Shown here in pieces: positions 1-10,999 of a DNA stretch of 64,000 nt. The notes under the pieces are model-generated. The model made no database searches and had not been told where the DNA came from. It was given only the letters and a program-made list of their open reading frames with translations. Origin of the DNA: Ipomoea triloba (Eukaryota > Streptophyta > Magnoliopsida > Solanales > Convolvulaceae); NCBI RefSeq assembly GCF_003576645.1, contig NC_044930.1, positions 10,054,233 to 10,118,232 of the forward strand. Direction: 5' to 3'. The first letter of the stretch is position 1, and every line of letters begins with the position of its first letter. Both the position numbers and the translations under genes were made by a program.

Positions 1-598
1 TTAGAAATTAAAAAATAGCATTTTAATTTTGTATGATTATATAATGTATAAGTGTATGTATGTATGCATTTTTTAAAATATAAATACTTATGAATACACA
101 TTTTGTTAATTTTATAATTTTATTCTTAATTATATTTTATATTTTATTAATTATAATTAAGAATATTACATTTACAAATTAAAAGAATTTAATTTTTAAA
201 TTTAGATGGATTAATGTCGTCCCTTAACTATATTACACAAATTTTTTTAAATATTTTTGAAATTTTAATTAAGAGTATGAGTTTAGACATATTTTAAAAT
301 AATTTTTTTTAATAAGTAACCATTGTAGTAATTTATAATTAGCGTGTATAATTATGCCAGTAATCACAATTCTATAAAAAAAAGTGTATATTTTCATATT
401 GTACAAAATACTATAAATATAATATATGTCTACATAAACGGATAAAAAGAGAAATTGATATTTTTTATTATATAGATATTTATAAATATTATATAATTTT
501 TTGTTTGCATGAAAAAACATTCTTATTTTAAAATTTTACATTGATATTTGAGTTTTATTTTGATATCTACTTGGGTGATATTTTAAACTTTGAGTAAC
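1..598. other. AT-rich intergenic DNA
   Basis: Very AT-rich sequence without a recognisable gene. The only open frame of note (minus strand, about 83 codons) is Tyr/Ile/Phe-rich as expected by chance from AT-rich DNA. I see no repeat or regulatory structure that I can name. Confidence 0.6.
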
Positions 599-736
599 AC
601 TTGTGTGAGACCGTCTTAGGGGTCTCAATCCGTAAGACGGACCAGATCTTTGATTAATAGGCCAGATCTTTGACCTCGTTAATTAAAGATCTGACCCGTC
701 TCACAGATTGAGACCATGAGACGGTCACACACAAGT
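599..736. repeat. Foldback MITE with TIR ACTTGTGTGAGACCGTCT
   Basis: The left end reads ACTTGTGTGAGACCGTCT and the right end is its imperfect inverse (AGACGGTCACACACAAGT). The inner arms (GGTCTCAATCCGTAAGACGG against CCGTCTCACAGATTGAGACC) also pair, so the whole 138 bp can fold back. A decayed relative of the same ends lies near 14255-14395. No target duplication is obvious, so the superfamily is not assigned. Confidence 0.7.
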
Positions 737-2026
737 TTTTGCCTTAAACTTTTGTTTGCTATCATAAATAGTACTCTATCTTTCCCATTTTACATATCCT
801 ATTTACTATTCATTTGTCAAATCAATTCTTTCTTTATTGTTTATATTCTTTAATAATTTTTTATTATTTTAAATTTTTTTTTTGTGTTTAATAATACTTT
901 TAATGTAGTTTCTAAATATATATAAATTTTATATGTTAATGCTAAACTTAATATTATGAAAAATTAGATTTAAAATAACTTCAATCAATCCTCGTTAAAT
1001 GAATCAGACAACCAAAATGGGACAAAGGTAGTAATAGATACCTGGAAACCATTTAGTTTTGTTTCTAAATATTTTCCAACCCCCGTAAATGAAGCACAAT
1101 CAAAACATCTCTAGATCATCATTTAAATAATAGGTCCACAATAGACTTTGTAGTTCAATATTTGTAGATCTATAATATATTTTTAACTAATTTATTGAAA
1201 GTTTTTTTTCTTTTAGTTCTATTATTTCTTATTCTTCTTCATTTTAAATTGATAGATCTCGATATGATGCATCATTCTTAAATATGTGAATTTCAATTAA
1301 TTTAATAACATTATATTTAAATGTGAGACATTTGTCCAATAACATTATATTTTTTTCAAACTCCGCAAATATAAATTAGTTTAATTAGTTCACTTTTATG
1401 TTAGTTTTTCTTCAATTTTGTTATTAACGAAAATTTATTTGTTTTAGGCTCATAATATTTAAATAATTCCTATTATTTTAGATTTTAAAATTTTTTATAA
1501 TTTATGGTACTTTATAAAATTTGTTTGCAACATTTGTACTAAAAAAATTTTAAATTAATGCAATAATACTTATATTTGTTATTAGTTGAATGCTAAAATC
1601 CTAATAATGATATATTTTACTTTTCACATTTTTAAACTTTGAAAACCAACATCATTTTTGTAGAAACAAATTTATATATAGTAGTAATAATATTGTAGTT
1701 ATTTTTAAAAGTTAGATAAAGTAAACAAATCGATCGACATACAACAATTTTTTTGGATGAACTTTTAACATGCAATAATGATTCAATATATGTATATATG
1801 TATCATAATTATTATTTTCTCTTTTTATAAAATTTACATGAACTTTTAACAATTAAATTATTTTAATTTTAACAATTTTAATTAAACTTCAAAAAATAAA
1901 ACAAATGAAATTTACAATATCTATAATACAAAAATACTATTTAAATAGAAGATTTCAATTTTATCTTATTATAATAAATTAAATTTGACATATCTATTTT
2001 GATTTATAATTTCTTTTATTTTAATA

Positions 2027-2070
<44 letters not shown>

Positions 2071-2304
2071 TTATTTATTTATTTATTTATTTATTTTATA
2101 AATTCTATTACCATTAAATCATATTATTATTTAATGACTTAAAAAAAAGATAGAGATCTATATATATAGGAATATAATGATCGAAAATATAATTACAAAT
2201 AACAATTAGATTTATTTTTGTTTTATTTTGCACCAAAGTTTACTTTTATGCGTATGAAACGTTTGAAAAAGAATTATTTCAATTGTCGTATGTAATTAGA
2301 TTGA
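737..2304. other. AT-rich intergenic DNA with a (TA)n/(TTTA)n microsatellite
   Basis: No gene seen. A microsatellite at 2029-2096 changes from (AT)n to (TTTA)n, a TA-to-TTTA transition that recurs at 17000-17033 and 24900-24946 in this window. Otherwise low-complexity A/T sequence. Confidence 0.6.
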
Positions 2305-3045
2305 TTTAATATAATTGTATGTTAATTTAATACATTAAAATAAAAATATCAATATAGGTGTTATTTAAAATTTTTTAATTAGAACTTTTTATTAATGATA
2401 TATTTTTATATATTAATTTTATTTGTACATAAAAAAAACTAAAATTAAGTTGAAAAAGAATATATTGAGTATTAGTTTAGTGTACCTTAAAAGTAGACCA
2501 TGATTCATGGTATAAAAAATATTTAGGCAATCATTAATATAAATTAAATTAACATATATAGCATTTTTTTATTATTTAATTAGGTAAATAATACTTGTAA
2601 TTTCAAAACAGAATTATTTTTTTTAGATGGACGGGAAAACAACACTTCTGTTTTAATATATATTATTATGTAAGTCTATGTTAATTTTAATTATATATTG
2701 CAATTGTATTGTAAAAAATCAATCTACAACATTTTAAAAAATGAACCAATATTATATTAAAAATGAATATAATATAGTGGTTTAATATAATTATATGTTA
2801 ATTTAATACATTAAAATAAAAATATCAATATTGGTCTTTTTTTAAAGTTTTTAATTAGAACTTTTTAATGATATATTTTTTATATATTAATTTTATTTGT
2901 ATATAAAAAAAATACTGAATTTAAGTTGAAAAAGAATATACGGAGTATTAATTTAGTGTACCTTAAAAGCAGACCATGATTCATGGTATGATAAATATTT
3001 TAGATAATTAATACTATAAATTAAATTAACATATATAACATTTTT
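2305..3045. repeat. Pair of about 265-bp direct repeats
   Basis: Sequence 2305-2570 is repeated at 2781-3045 in the same orientation with scattered differences. Shared landmarks are TTTAATATAATTRTATG at the start, GTACCTTAAAAG and CATGATTCATGGTAT in the middle, and AACATATATA before the closing T-run. The spacer between copies is about 210 bp. It looks like a segmental duplication of non-coding AT-rich DNA or two decayed copies of one element. Confidence 0.7.
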
Positions 3046-3066
3046 GTATTTATTTGATTGTTGGAC

Positions 3067-3530
3067 TTTTTAAATACTATAATATACATCATATAGTAAT
3101 TTAATTGTTGAAATTTTGTTTTTGAATATTATCATGAGAGGAATTTAATTACGTACATTAACATAATATGGAAATATTTTTTAATACTATAATATACATC
3201 ATATAGTAATTTGATTGTTGTAATTTTTATTTTTTTGAATATTATCATGAGAGTAATTTAATTACGTACATTAACATAATATAGTAATATTTTTTTAATA
3301 CTATAATATACATCATATAGTAATTTTTTGAATATTATCATGAGAGGAATTTAATTACGTACATTAACAAAATATAGTGATATTTTTTTTGAATACCATA
3401 ATATACATCATATAGTAATTTGATTGTTGGAATTTTTATTTTTTTTTAATATTATCATGAAAGAAATTTAATTACGTACATTAACATAATATAGTAATAT
3501 TTTTTTTTTGAAAAATAAAATATACATCAT
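3067..3530. repeat. Tandem repeat, about 93-117 bp unit, four copies
   Basis: The motifs ATTATCATGAGAG, TTTAATTACGTACATTAAC and ATATACATCATATAGTAA recur in the same order four times, with landmark spacing of 113, 93 and 117 bp. The short unit has lost a GATTGTTGGAATTTTTATT-like stretch. Non-coding; it directly follows the second copy of the 265-bp repeat. Confidence 0.8.
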
Positions 3531-4123
3531 AGTATAAGGAATACTATAATAGATGTCGGAAATATAATTAAAATAAAAGTAATTTGAATGCTATATATTT
3601 CATTAATAAATAAGGAATCTATGAATGGAATTGAATAAAGAATGGAATCATAATTTGAATATTTTGTCAATTTTAGTCATAAATAAGGAATGATAAGGAA
3701 TGCTAGAATTTCTGATAAGGAATTATTATATATTAGTATGTTGACTGATTTCAAAAATTTTGGACTAAAATGAGCGGGAAAGCTAACACTTCTGTTTTAA
3801 TATATATATAGATGGTATCAATATACTTATAATTTAATTTTCCAAACTATATATATAGATCACAATCTTCACCTACGTGCTTGATTAAATTTATTAAAGC
3901 GTGCAAACTTTTATATAAATTATTATAATAAAATTATTAATTTGAGAACGTGATGCAAGAGCTTGACTTCAAAGTTGGTACTTGATAATCAACCAACCCC
4001 AAGGGTATAGTGGTTACCAATGGGGATTTGATGTTAAATTATTTGTACACAAACTTGGACCGACGCCATCTGATGATGAATGCGTTGAGTCCTTATAATG
4101 GCGTTGAAAGATTTCAAAATTAT

Positions 4124-4222
4124 GGTTGTAACCTACCAAAAGTCTTGACTCTTATAAGAGGAAGAAAGCAATAAGGTTGTAACCTACCAAAAGTCTTTGA
4201 CTCTTATAAGAGGAAAGCAATA
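4124..4222. repeat. Two-copy tandem duplication, about 50 bp
   Basis: GGTTGTAACCTACCAAAAGT followed by a CTCTTATAAGAGG palindrome occurs at 4124 and again at 4175, differing by small indels. No coding potential. Confidence 0.75.
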
Positions 4223-4333
4223 TTTAAAATAGAACCTACCAACCAACCAACATGCAAGATCTTATATTCTTATCCACTCTGCTACTTTCATCACCAATGG
4301 TTTGGTGGATCGTATGTAAATAATTAATTAATT

Positions 4334-4733
4334 GGGTTAATTTTATTTTTTGTCCTAGATTTATATGTGACAGTTCACTTTTATTTTTTTCTTCAAAATA
4401 TCCCATTTGGTCTTAGTTTATTATTATTACATGACCGTTTTTTGTCCTCCGTCAATAAAATGGTTGAAATGTCATTAAATACAAGGACATTTCGATCTTG
4501 TTTATACAAATTATGTTGACCCATTATATTTTTATTTTTATTTTTTAGAAAAAAAATAGAAGACCTAAATGTGCTTATATTTTACGGAACTTAAACAATT
4601 TTGTTAATGGAGGACCAAAAATGGTCATATCACGATAATACTAAGATCAAATGAGGATGTTTTTAAAAAACGGAGTATAAGTGATTTGTCACCTATAAAT
4701 CTAGGATAAAAAATGTGAATATGTGATTAACTC
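4334..4733. mobile_element. MULE-type foldback element, 400 bp
   Basis: The left end (GGGTTAATTTTATTTTTTGT, then CCTAGATTTATATGTGACAG) is mirrored at the right end (CTATAAATCTAGGATAAAAA, then TTAACTC). Both sides are flanked by TAATTAATT, a 9-bp match as expected for Mutator-like elements, though it is simple sequence and so weak evidence. The interior is non-coding. A truncated relative lies at 15553-15780. Confidence 0.65.
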
Positions 4734-5348
4734 TAATTAATTAATTATTATCATCTTGAAAGTAAATTTTTTTACCAAAATCTTTCATCATCCAATAATC
4801 CAATATATGTGGTAATATAAGTACATTGTTTTAAAAAAAAAATGAGGTGGAATAAGTCAATGGCAACTGACTAATAAAAATAATAAAAATAATTTTATTG
4901 TCACATATATGATAAAAGATTTTGATGAATTTTTTTATCCTTATAACCTTTTCCAATTAATTAATAGATGTTTAATAGACAAAATTGTATTTACTATCCA
5001 TATTCTCCCTTTCAACTCCCTTGATGAAAGAAAGTCCACGCCAACAACTCCCATGATCTGTCATCCATATATCATGACTTCCCTTGATTCAATGGATTAT
5101 ATATATCCGTAGGGATAAAGTTATACAAATCAAATATTTTTCTATAAAAATCTTTTACCATATGAAATGTCAATAATCTTTTTTTTTTAATTATTACTTA
5201 TTGGTTACTGTAAATTGTCAATCTTACCATGTCTAAAAAGTGGGTCTACCCATTAATAAAATACGAATCATATATTACCACATTAGATAATAAAAGATTT
5301 TAGTGAAAAAAAAAATTTAATTCGATAAATCCAACGAGTAGTGTTAAT
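4734..5348. other. Intergenic, nothing recognised
   Basis: AT-rich sequence between two MITEs. A 67-codon frame near 4909-5112 has no family resemblance that I can see and no supporting context. Confidence 0.5.
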
Positions 5349-5627
5349 TAGGGATGACAATTTAGCCCGTTCTTGATGGAGATCTCCGATCCCCGCTCCG
5401 ACGGAGACGGAGAATGGGGACGGAGCCGGGGAATATATGTAATTCTCCGTCGGGGACAGGGATATGAACACCCTACTTCGAATAATTTTATATATATTCT
5501 CATCCTGCCTAATTCTCCACGGTTACGAGGATGACAAATATTTTTAATTCTCCGCCGGAGATGGGGTCAGGGTCACAAGAATAATGGGGACGTGGACTCC
5601 CCGCCCCCGCCCCCATTGCTATCCCTA
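5349..5627. mobile_element. hAT-type MITE, 279 bp, GC-rich
   Basis: The element begins TAGGGATGACAAT and ends ATTGCTATCCCTA, an imperfect inverted pair, and is flanked by GTGTTAAT and GTGCTAAT (7 of 8 matching), the 8-bp target duplication expected for hAT elements. The interior carries repeated GGGGACGG/CTCCGTC blocks and is strikingly GC-rich against AT-rich flanks. Small reading frames inside it are by-products of these repeats. Confidence 0.75.
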
Positions 5628-5894
5628 GTGCTAATATGCTCAAATTATGTTGCAACAAATTTAATTTTAAAGGATGTCATTTAATTTGCTCTAATTAATT
5701 GATAGTGGAATCAATTTATAAAGACTACAACTAATAATATGAAAGATTATAGATCAAAGTAAACAGCTTTGCATGGTTTTATTCATTCAAGAAATTTTGC
5801 TTATGTGTTTTTGTTATAAAAAGTAAACAAATAATTAAGAAGTTATTCCTTTTTAAAATATAATAAATAATCAAAGTAAACAACTAAGGAGTCT

Positions 5895-6032
5895 TTTTTT
5901 TTTTCTGAGTTTATATATATACTTTCTCAACCTATTGAAACAGAAATGGGCAATTCACCTCCACCAAGACTCAATCTCATGACCTCCCATAGAGAAGATT
6001 CACTGCATACCATTTAAGCACAAGGTGCTTGA
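5895..6032 (-). mobile_element. tRNA-derived SINE with 14-bp target duplication
   Basis: A poly-T tract starts the plus-strand view (the poly-A tail on the minus strand). A tRNA-like head on the minus strand contains a box-A-like segment (CTTGTGCTTAAATGG) and a box-B-like segment (GGTCATGAGATTGAG). Both sides carry the perfect 14-bp duplication CAACTAAGGAGTCT (5881-5894 and 6033-6046), so the boundaries are firm. Confidence 0.85.
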
Positions 6033-6464
6033 CAACTAAGGAGTCTAATACTAAACCACTGCTTTAACTTCATTCTAGGATGAATTTTGCTACAAGTGTG
6101 ACAATCATCGATCAATATCTTACCTAGTTACAAGTACAACATTAGAGATGCTACTAAGGGAAAGTTTAATTCACGAAATGTGATATTAATTTAAGTAATA
6201 GAATTACCTTTTATTCAAAAAAAAAAAAAGAATTACCTTTTAAAAAATAATGTGAGAGTGAGAATGCTCTGAAGTAAAAATAATATATCAACTTTTTTTT
6301 TTTACTTCAACTTTATCTCCTACTTGCAATAATCTTCATCTTCTTAGAACTTCTATTCTCAACATTTTCTTCTTTCAAGGTAAGATTTCTCTTCATTTGC
6401 ATTCCTACTTTTCCAAAGTTCCTAGCAGATTTCTCTTTCTTTGTATTTTGATTACGATAATAAT

Positions 6465-6730
6465 GAGTTAATACTGAATTTGGTCCTTCCACTATTAAAA
6501 TTTTATCATTTTTGTCATTCACTTTCAAATAAATTTGCTCAATTTCATCTCCAACTATATATGCAATTCTTACCTAAAATAGTTATAGGTCCAAACTAAA
6601 ATAGTCCTGATTGAGGACCATTTTGGTTAATAATTGCATAATTGTAAATGAAATTGAACAAGTTGGAAGTCAAACTAGGACCAAAGTGGTGAAATCTTAA
6701 CAGTCGAATGATAAAGTCGAGTATTAACTC
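6465..6730. mobile_element. MULE-type MITE with 9-bp target duplication
   Basis: Ends are GAGTTAATACT and AGTATTAACTC, with longer degenerate inverted arms continuing about 50 bp inward (a TTTGGTCC motif opposite GGACCAAA). The flanks are GATAATAAT on both sides (6456-6464 and 6731-6739), a perfect 9-bp duplication diagnostic of Mutator-like transposition. It is 266 bp and non-coding. Confidence 0.85.
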
Positions 6731-6875
6731 GATAATAATTTATTCGATAATAGAATTTTATTATAAAGTATTCAAAAGTAAATTAATAAATGATGCTTAT
6801 TGAGTTATTGTTGTTGTTATTTTGTTTACTAAAATAACTTATACACAGATTTATTATTAGTATTATTATTATACA

Positions 6876-7402
6876 CTAGTATCTTACCCGTGCGATGCAC
6901 AGAAACAATTATGATATAGTGAATTAAAGGAGAAATTAGAAAAATGAAAAATAAAAGGAATAAAAAATTATAATTAAATAGTATATTAAAATTTTACGAA
7001 ACTTCGATAGATTAACATTATTATCTACAATGTTTGATGTGGAAGTTTTTTGGATGTTTTCCTTATCACAAATCAAAATCTTCAAAAACCATTTGGGTTG
7101 ACGTGACGACTCTTGAAATAACAACATGCAATTGTTCATGTTGAATTTTGGTCTTTTCAAAAAGATGTCCACGTGAGAAAGTGATTATTGACTCTGAGTC
7201 TTGTTAATTGTCATTGCATAAAAGATGATTAGAGAGAATTGTCTTCTTTGAAATTTAAAAAACAGTCTCAAGTATGACGGAGTTAATGACATTCCTGGAA
7301 TCAAAATTTTATGACTTGCACTACTTCAAGATAATACATCTGCATCGAAAACATGATTCCAAGTTTAGCAATGATCATCCTTGTGTCCTTACACAAATCA
7401 AT
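6876..7402 (-). mobile_element. Helitron 3' end and adjoining coding remnant
   Basis: Read on the minus strand, a short hairpin (GTGCATCGCAC) is followed by GGGTAAGATA and the terminal CTAG, then a T of the host. This is the canonical Helitron 3' end. Helicase remnants lie immediately upstream in the same orientation (see the pseudogene entry). The 5' end (TC) was not located, so the right boundary is only the limit of recognisable coding similarity. Confidence 0.75.
6985..7402 (-). pseudogene. Helitron Pif1-type helicase, C-terminal fragment, decayed
   Basis: Minus-strand translation in shifting frames gives a colinear series of helicase motifs: DLCKDTRMIIAKLG, then NHVFDADVLS, a stop, IPGMSLTPSYLRLFFKFQRR, YAMTINKTQSQ, a stop, QHEQLHVVISRVVTSTQ and finally FLKILICDKEN. 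These match the C-terminal half of plant Helitron helicases (AMTINKSQGQ and SRVTS are the familiar signatures). At least two stops and several frameshifts make it non-functional. The N-terminal Rep domain and the earlier helicase motifs are not visible. Confidence 0.85.
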
Positions 7403-7749
7403 TGAGTGATCAATATTTTTTATGCATCATTCCGTAATAGAGAATAATATAGAAATCGTAATTTGAATATAGAAATTAAGCCAAAAAAAATGAAATTAAG
7501 CCAAAAAAAAAAATCTCACACAAAAAGTAGGAACCTAGATAATATACTAAATTAATTTGAATATATGAATAATCTGACAACCACTACTTGTTTACCTCCC
7601 TAATTATTCCATCTATCATAATCTCATTCTTATTATTTTTTTCTTTCAATTAAAAGGTGAGAAAGTAAATATTCTAACATAATTTATAGATGTTCTTTAA
7701 AAAAATATGGTAGCTAACCTCTTATAATATTGAAGGAGATTATATAACC
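7403..7749. other. Intergenic, nothing recognised
   Basis: AT-rich sequence with a short internal duplication (AAATTAAGCCAAAAAAA twice near 7465-7510). No gene or clear element boundary; it may be further decayed Helitron. Confidence 0.4.
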
Positions 7750-7849
7750 CTTGTGGATCAAACCTGTGACCTCTCACTTAGGAAGGTCAAAGCTATGCTG
7801 TCACACTTAGGAAGGTCAAAGCTCTCTCACTCGCTTGACTACAAGAAAT
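7750..7849 (-). repeat. SINE-like tRNA-derived fragment
   Basis: On the minus strand a box-A-like TTGTAGTCAAGCGAGTGAG and a box-B-like GGTCACAGGTTTGATCC occur about 65 bp apart, with an internal duplication (ACTTAGGAAGGTCAAAGC twice on the plus strand). No tail or target duplication confirmed. Confidence 0.5.
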
Positions 7850-7927
7850 TTATATTTTGAGTATAAATTATTATTTTTTGGTAAATTTACAAGGTCTTTC
7901 TCTTTATATTTTGAGTATAAATTATTA

Positions 7928-8052
7928 ACGGTCCCGGTCACGGGAACTGGCCGGCCCAGGGGGAATCGTCACTTCTGGGAATTGAACCCGGGTTATCCCG
8001 AAATTCCTCCCCACAAAGAGAGCTCACTTGCCACTTGAGCTACCCCATTGGG
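7928..8052 (-). mobile_element. tRNA-derived SINE with 18-bp target duplication
   Basis: The minus strand reads like a tRNA gene head: GGGGTAGCTCAAGTGGCAAG (box A) and GGGTTCAATTCCC (box B). The insertion is bracketed by a perfect 18-bp direct repeat, TTTGAGTATAAATTATTA (7910-7927 and 8053-8070). A third copy of the target sequence lies upstream near 7855 because the locus had a local about 54-bp tandem duplication. There is no poly-A tail; the body ends with GGGACCGT on the minus strand. Confidence 0.8.
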
Positions 8053-8070
8053 TTTGAGTATAAATTATTA

Positions 8071-9481
8071 TAACTATGAAGATACCATTATTTTAAAAAT
8101 GATAGTAATATATATGTATTTTTATTTTGTTATAGATTCTATTACCATTAAATTTGCTCTAAACAGGATAGCAATATACATACACACAGACACATATTGC
8201 TATTATTTTTAAAATAATGGCAAATAGTAATGAGATTGTATTTGGTTTATTTTGGTTTTATTTTGTAACAAAGTTTTGTTTTATTTGCATATATAGAAAG
8301 AATTTTTTTAAAAAGAACAATTTCAGCAGATACCAGGTCAACAGATCACTTCAGGTTCAATGGCATAATTTTGTATTGTTTAGAGATCTAGTTGCTATTT
8401 TTTTTTAAAGTTGGATTACTCAATTGCAATTTCGTGTGTACGTAGTTCGATGGCAGCCTATTTAACCCTTATTCCTTTAAATATAGAATTAAAACAGTAT
8501 ATACCTAAATTTTGTATTCTTTTAAATATGTAAACTATATACTTTTATTAGAATACAAAAAAGGGACAAAAATTAGGGATATAATTTGGATTGGCACATA
8601 TTATGTTTTTGGAGGAGAAGATATAATATATTTCATGTATCCCACAAACAAATTACTAACTTATTGTTTTCAAAAAAAAATTAAAATTACTAACTTATTC
8701 AATTATACAATATAAGAAATATTTGACTAGACAAACTAAGAAACGGAATCTTTGTACCAGATTTAGTTGCTGGTAGGTGCTTGAGTATACAATGTACTAT
8801 GTAGTATATAGTATTTCAAAATTAAAATATACAAGTTGAAGTGATGTCTTATTCAAAACTATTTAGAAATTCACTCCTAAACGCATTTTTCTCTTCGATT
8901 TGGACATTTTGGTTATCTGGTAATTGTATTACTGGATAGGGTCATAAGAGTACCTGGCAATCTGAGGACCATAAATGATATTATCTTAGATAATATTGGT
9001 AATGTTGCATTAATATAATCAATTTATAAAAAAAAAAATCCTACATTTTTAATGTAACTCCATTGGATTAGTTAATTTAATGGTATCCAATAAATATAAA
9101 AATTTGTGATATAAATATATCTAAATAGGGTTCTATAGAGTAATACAAATAATAGTAATAGTAGTAGTAGTAATCAACTGAAAATAAATTACCCATAAAA
9201 TAAATTACATTAGATGAAAAAGAAAATGATGCAAAAAGATAATAAAATGCAAATAATTTTCCTCCTATTATGTGTTTGATGAAGATATCAACTGGAAATT
9301 CCTTATCCTATTGCTTTCTTATCTTATTGATTGTTGTATTCAATAACTAGGAAATTCTTATTCTATTGCATTTATCATTTCTTAAAAGCATATATTGCGT
9401 AATAGCTAGCAATGCTTCGATTATTTGATTTTACTTATAATATTTACCTTCTCACGTGACAATACTTAATTCTTTTTTATC
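8071..9481. other. AT-rich intergenic DNA
   Basis: No gene seen. Small frames here are not supported by any recognisable motif, codon pattern or splice structure. Short (AGT)n/(AAT)n runs occur near 9145-9175. Confidence 0.55.
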
Positions 9482-9646
9482 TTTTTTTTTAGTACTATTG
9501 ACTCTGTTAGAGTGTAGTGTCTGTTCATAGCTATTTTCTCAATCAAATGAAGCACAAAGAGCCAATATCATCTCCATTGAGGCTCGAACCTACCCCCTCT
9601 CATGTGAGGGTGTAACCGGGTGCCACTAGACCACAAGGTCTTTGAT
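9482..9646 (-). mobile_element. tRNA-derived SINE (same family as 9884-10005)
   Basis: The minus strand contains CCTTGTGGTCTAGTGGCACC (box A region) and GGTTCGAGCCTCA (box B), then a body ending in TAGTACT plus poly-A (poly-T at 9482-9490 on the plus strand). Head and box-B region closely resemble the plus-strand SINE 400 bp downstream. Flanking TTTTATCT-like sequence may be a short target duplication. Confidence 0.75.
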
Positions 9647-9883
9647 TTTATCTCTTTTTAACACAATATATATTTGATTAATTTATTGGTAACCAATGAA
9701 TATAAAGAGTTTAATTATTGTATTACACGGTGAACATTAAAAGATAAAATCAAGAGGGACAATACCCCTTTTCATTGCATAATTGTCCCTCCTTAGAAAA
9801 TTATGAGTTATAAATTAAAACAGATGTAACTTTTGGTAAGTGTAGGGCAATTATATCTTTAGTCCTTAACATTCCCAAGTCCC

Positions 9884-10005
9884 GCCAATGACCTTGTGGT
9901 CCAGTGACATCAAACCCTTCCCTTTATACGGGAGGTGGTGGGTTCGAGCCTTAGTGGAGTCAATACTGACTCTTGTGCTAGAGTTAGTAGTATTAAAAAA
10001 AAAAA
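9884..10005 (+). mobile_element. tRNA-derived SINE with poly-A tail and 16-bp target duplication
   Basis: The head GACCTTGTGGTCCAGTGACA and box B GGTTCGAGCCT are tRNA-like. The body ends TTAGTAGTATT followed by an A-run. Direct repeats AACATTCCCAAGTCCC (before) and AACATTCCCGAGTCCC (after) differ at one base and fix the boundaries. Confidence 0.85.
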
Positions 10006-10021
10006 AACATTCCCGAGTCCC

Positions 10022-10990
10022 AAGGGAGTAATGATAATTTTTTACTTTTTTATTTTTATTTTTTTATTTTAATAATAATAATAATCTTAATTTTAATTTT
10101 TTTATTTGTATTTTTTGTGTGGATGCGCTCGAATCAGCCACAGTGGCCGAGGACATGCTTCCTCGACTCCTTTTTTTCTTCTAATTTGTTTTTTTTTTAA
10201 CTTTTTATTTATATTATTTATTTATTTATCTTTATCGTTGCACCTATAGGAGTTGAGATTTGAGTAGGTTGAGCTCGGGAGTTGGACAAATTCCCAACTC
10301 CTCCCCCCTTCCTTTCTCACTTTTTTTACTCATTTCATGGTTCACGCCAAGACAAATCACGCAATCTTAACTTTAATTGTCATGATTTTGGACTTGGGTT
10401 CATGTGCACCAAAGATGTCATTGAGCAAATCTCCAAGTATTTCTCAAAGGTTCCTCTACATGTTTGGTGCCAAAGGGGTAGGACCTCATGGTCCCGTTAG
10501 AGTTGTGTGTAATAGTGAGTCCCTAACAAACACTTTTAGTGCTCTCAAAGCTATGGGACCACTACATTCGTCGAATGGGCGAAGTCTGCCCTCCTACACC
10601 TTTAGCGCGTGATTTTTTTGGTGGTTTTGGATGAGAATGGTCGAGGCAGGGCATCTGCCATTGTAATTTGTTAAGACTGGTTGAGGCAGGACATCAACCA
10701 TTGTAATTTTTTAAGACTTGAAACTTTGCTAAGGTTGGACCCCAACCATGAATTAAAATTAAATGACATATTTTATAGACATCAAGATTAATCTGGGCGG
10801 ATCATGATCAATAGTTACACAAAAATCCTACTATGATCTTCTACTATTTAGCGAATGATTTGTTTTTTATGTTGCGCGGGCTGCTCCTCTAGCTCCTTGT
10901 ATCATCCCTCTGCGATCTAGTCTTACGCCTTTTATTTCGTGCTAGAAGCGGATAGCTTAGAGCCCTCGCCCTTTCGCCACACACTTTTGG
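10022..10990. other. Repeat-derived DNA, no intact gene
   Basis: Less AT-rich sequence that appears to continue the retroelement remnant to its right. It contains a two-copy imperfect duplication at about 10635-10725 (GGTTGAGGCAGG and CATTGTAATTT landmarks). The overlapping frames at 10282-10612 show no domain that I recognise. Confidence 0.4.
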
Positions 10991-10999
10991 GTTGGCCTT

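Noticed and set aside
7928..8052. tRNA gene on the minus strand
   Set aside because: Box A and box B are present, but there is no cloverleaf with acceptor stem, and an 18-bp target duplication shows a SINE; the same judgement applies to 5895-6032, 9482-9646 and 9884-10005.
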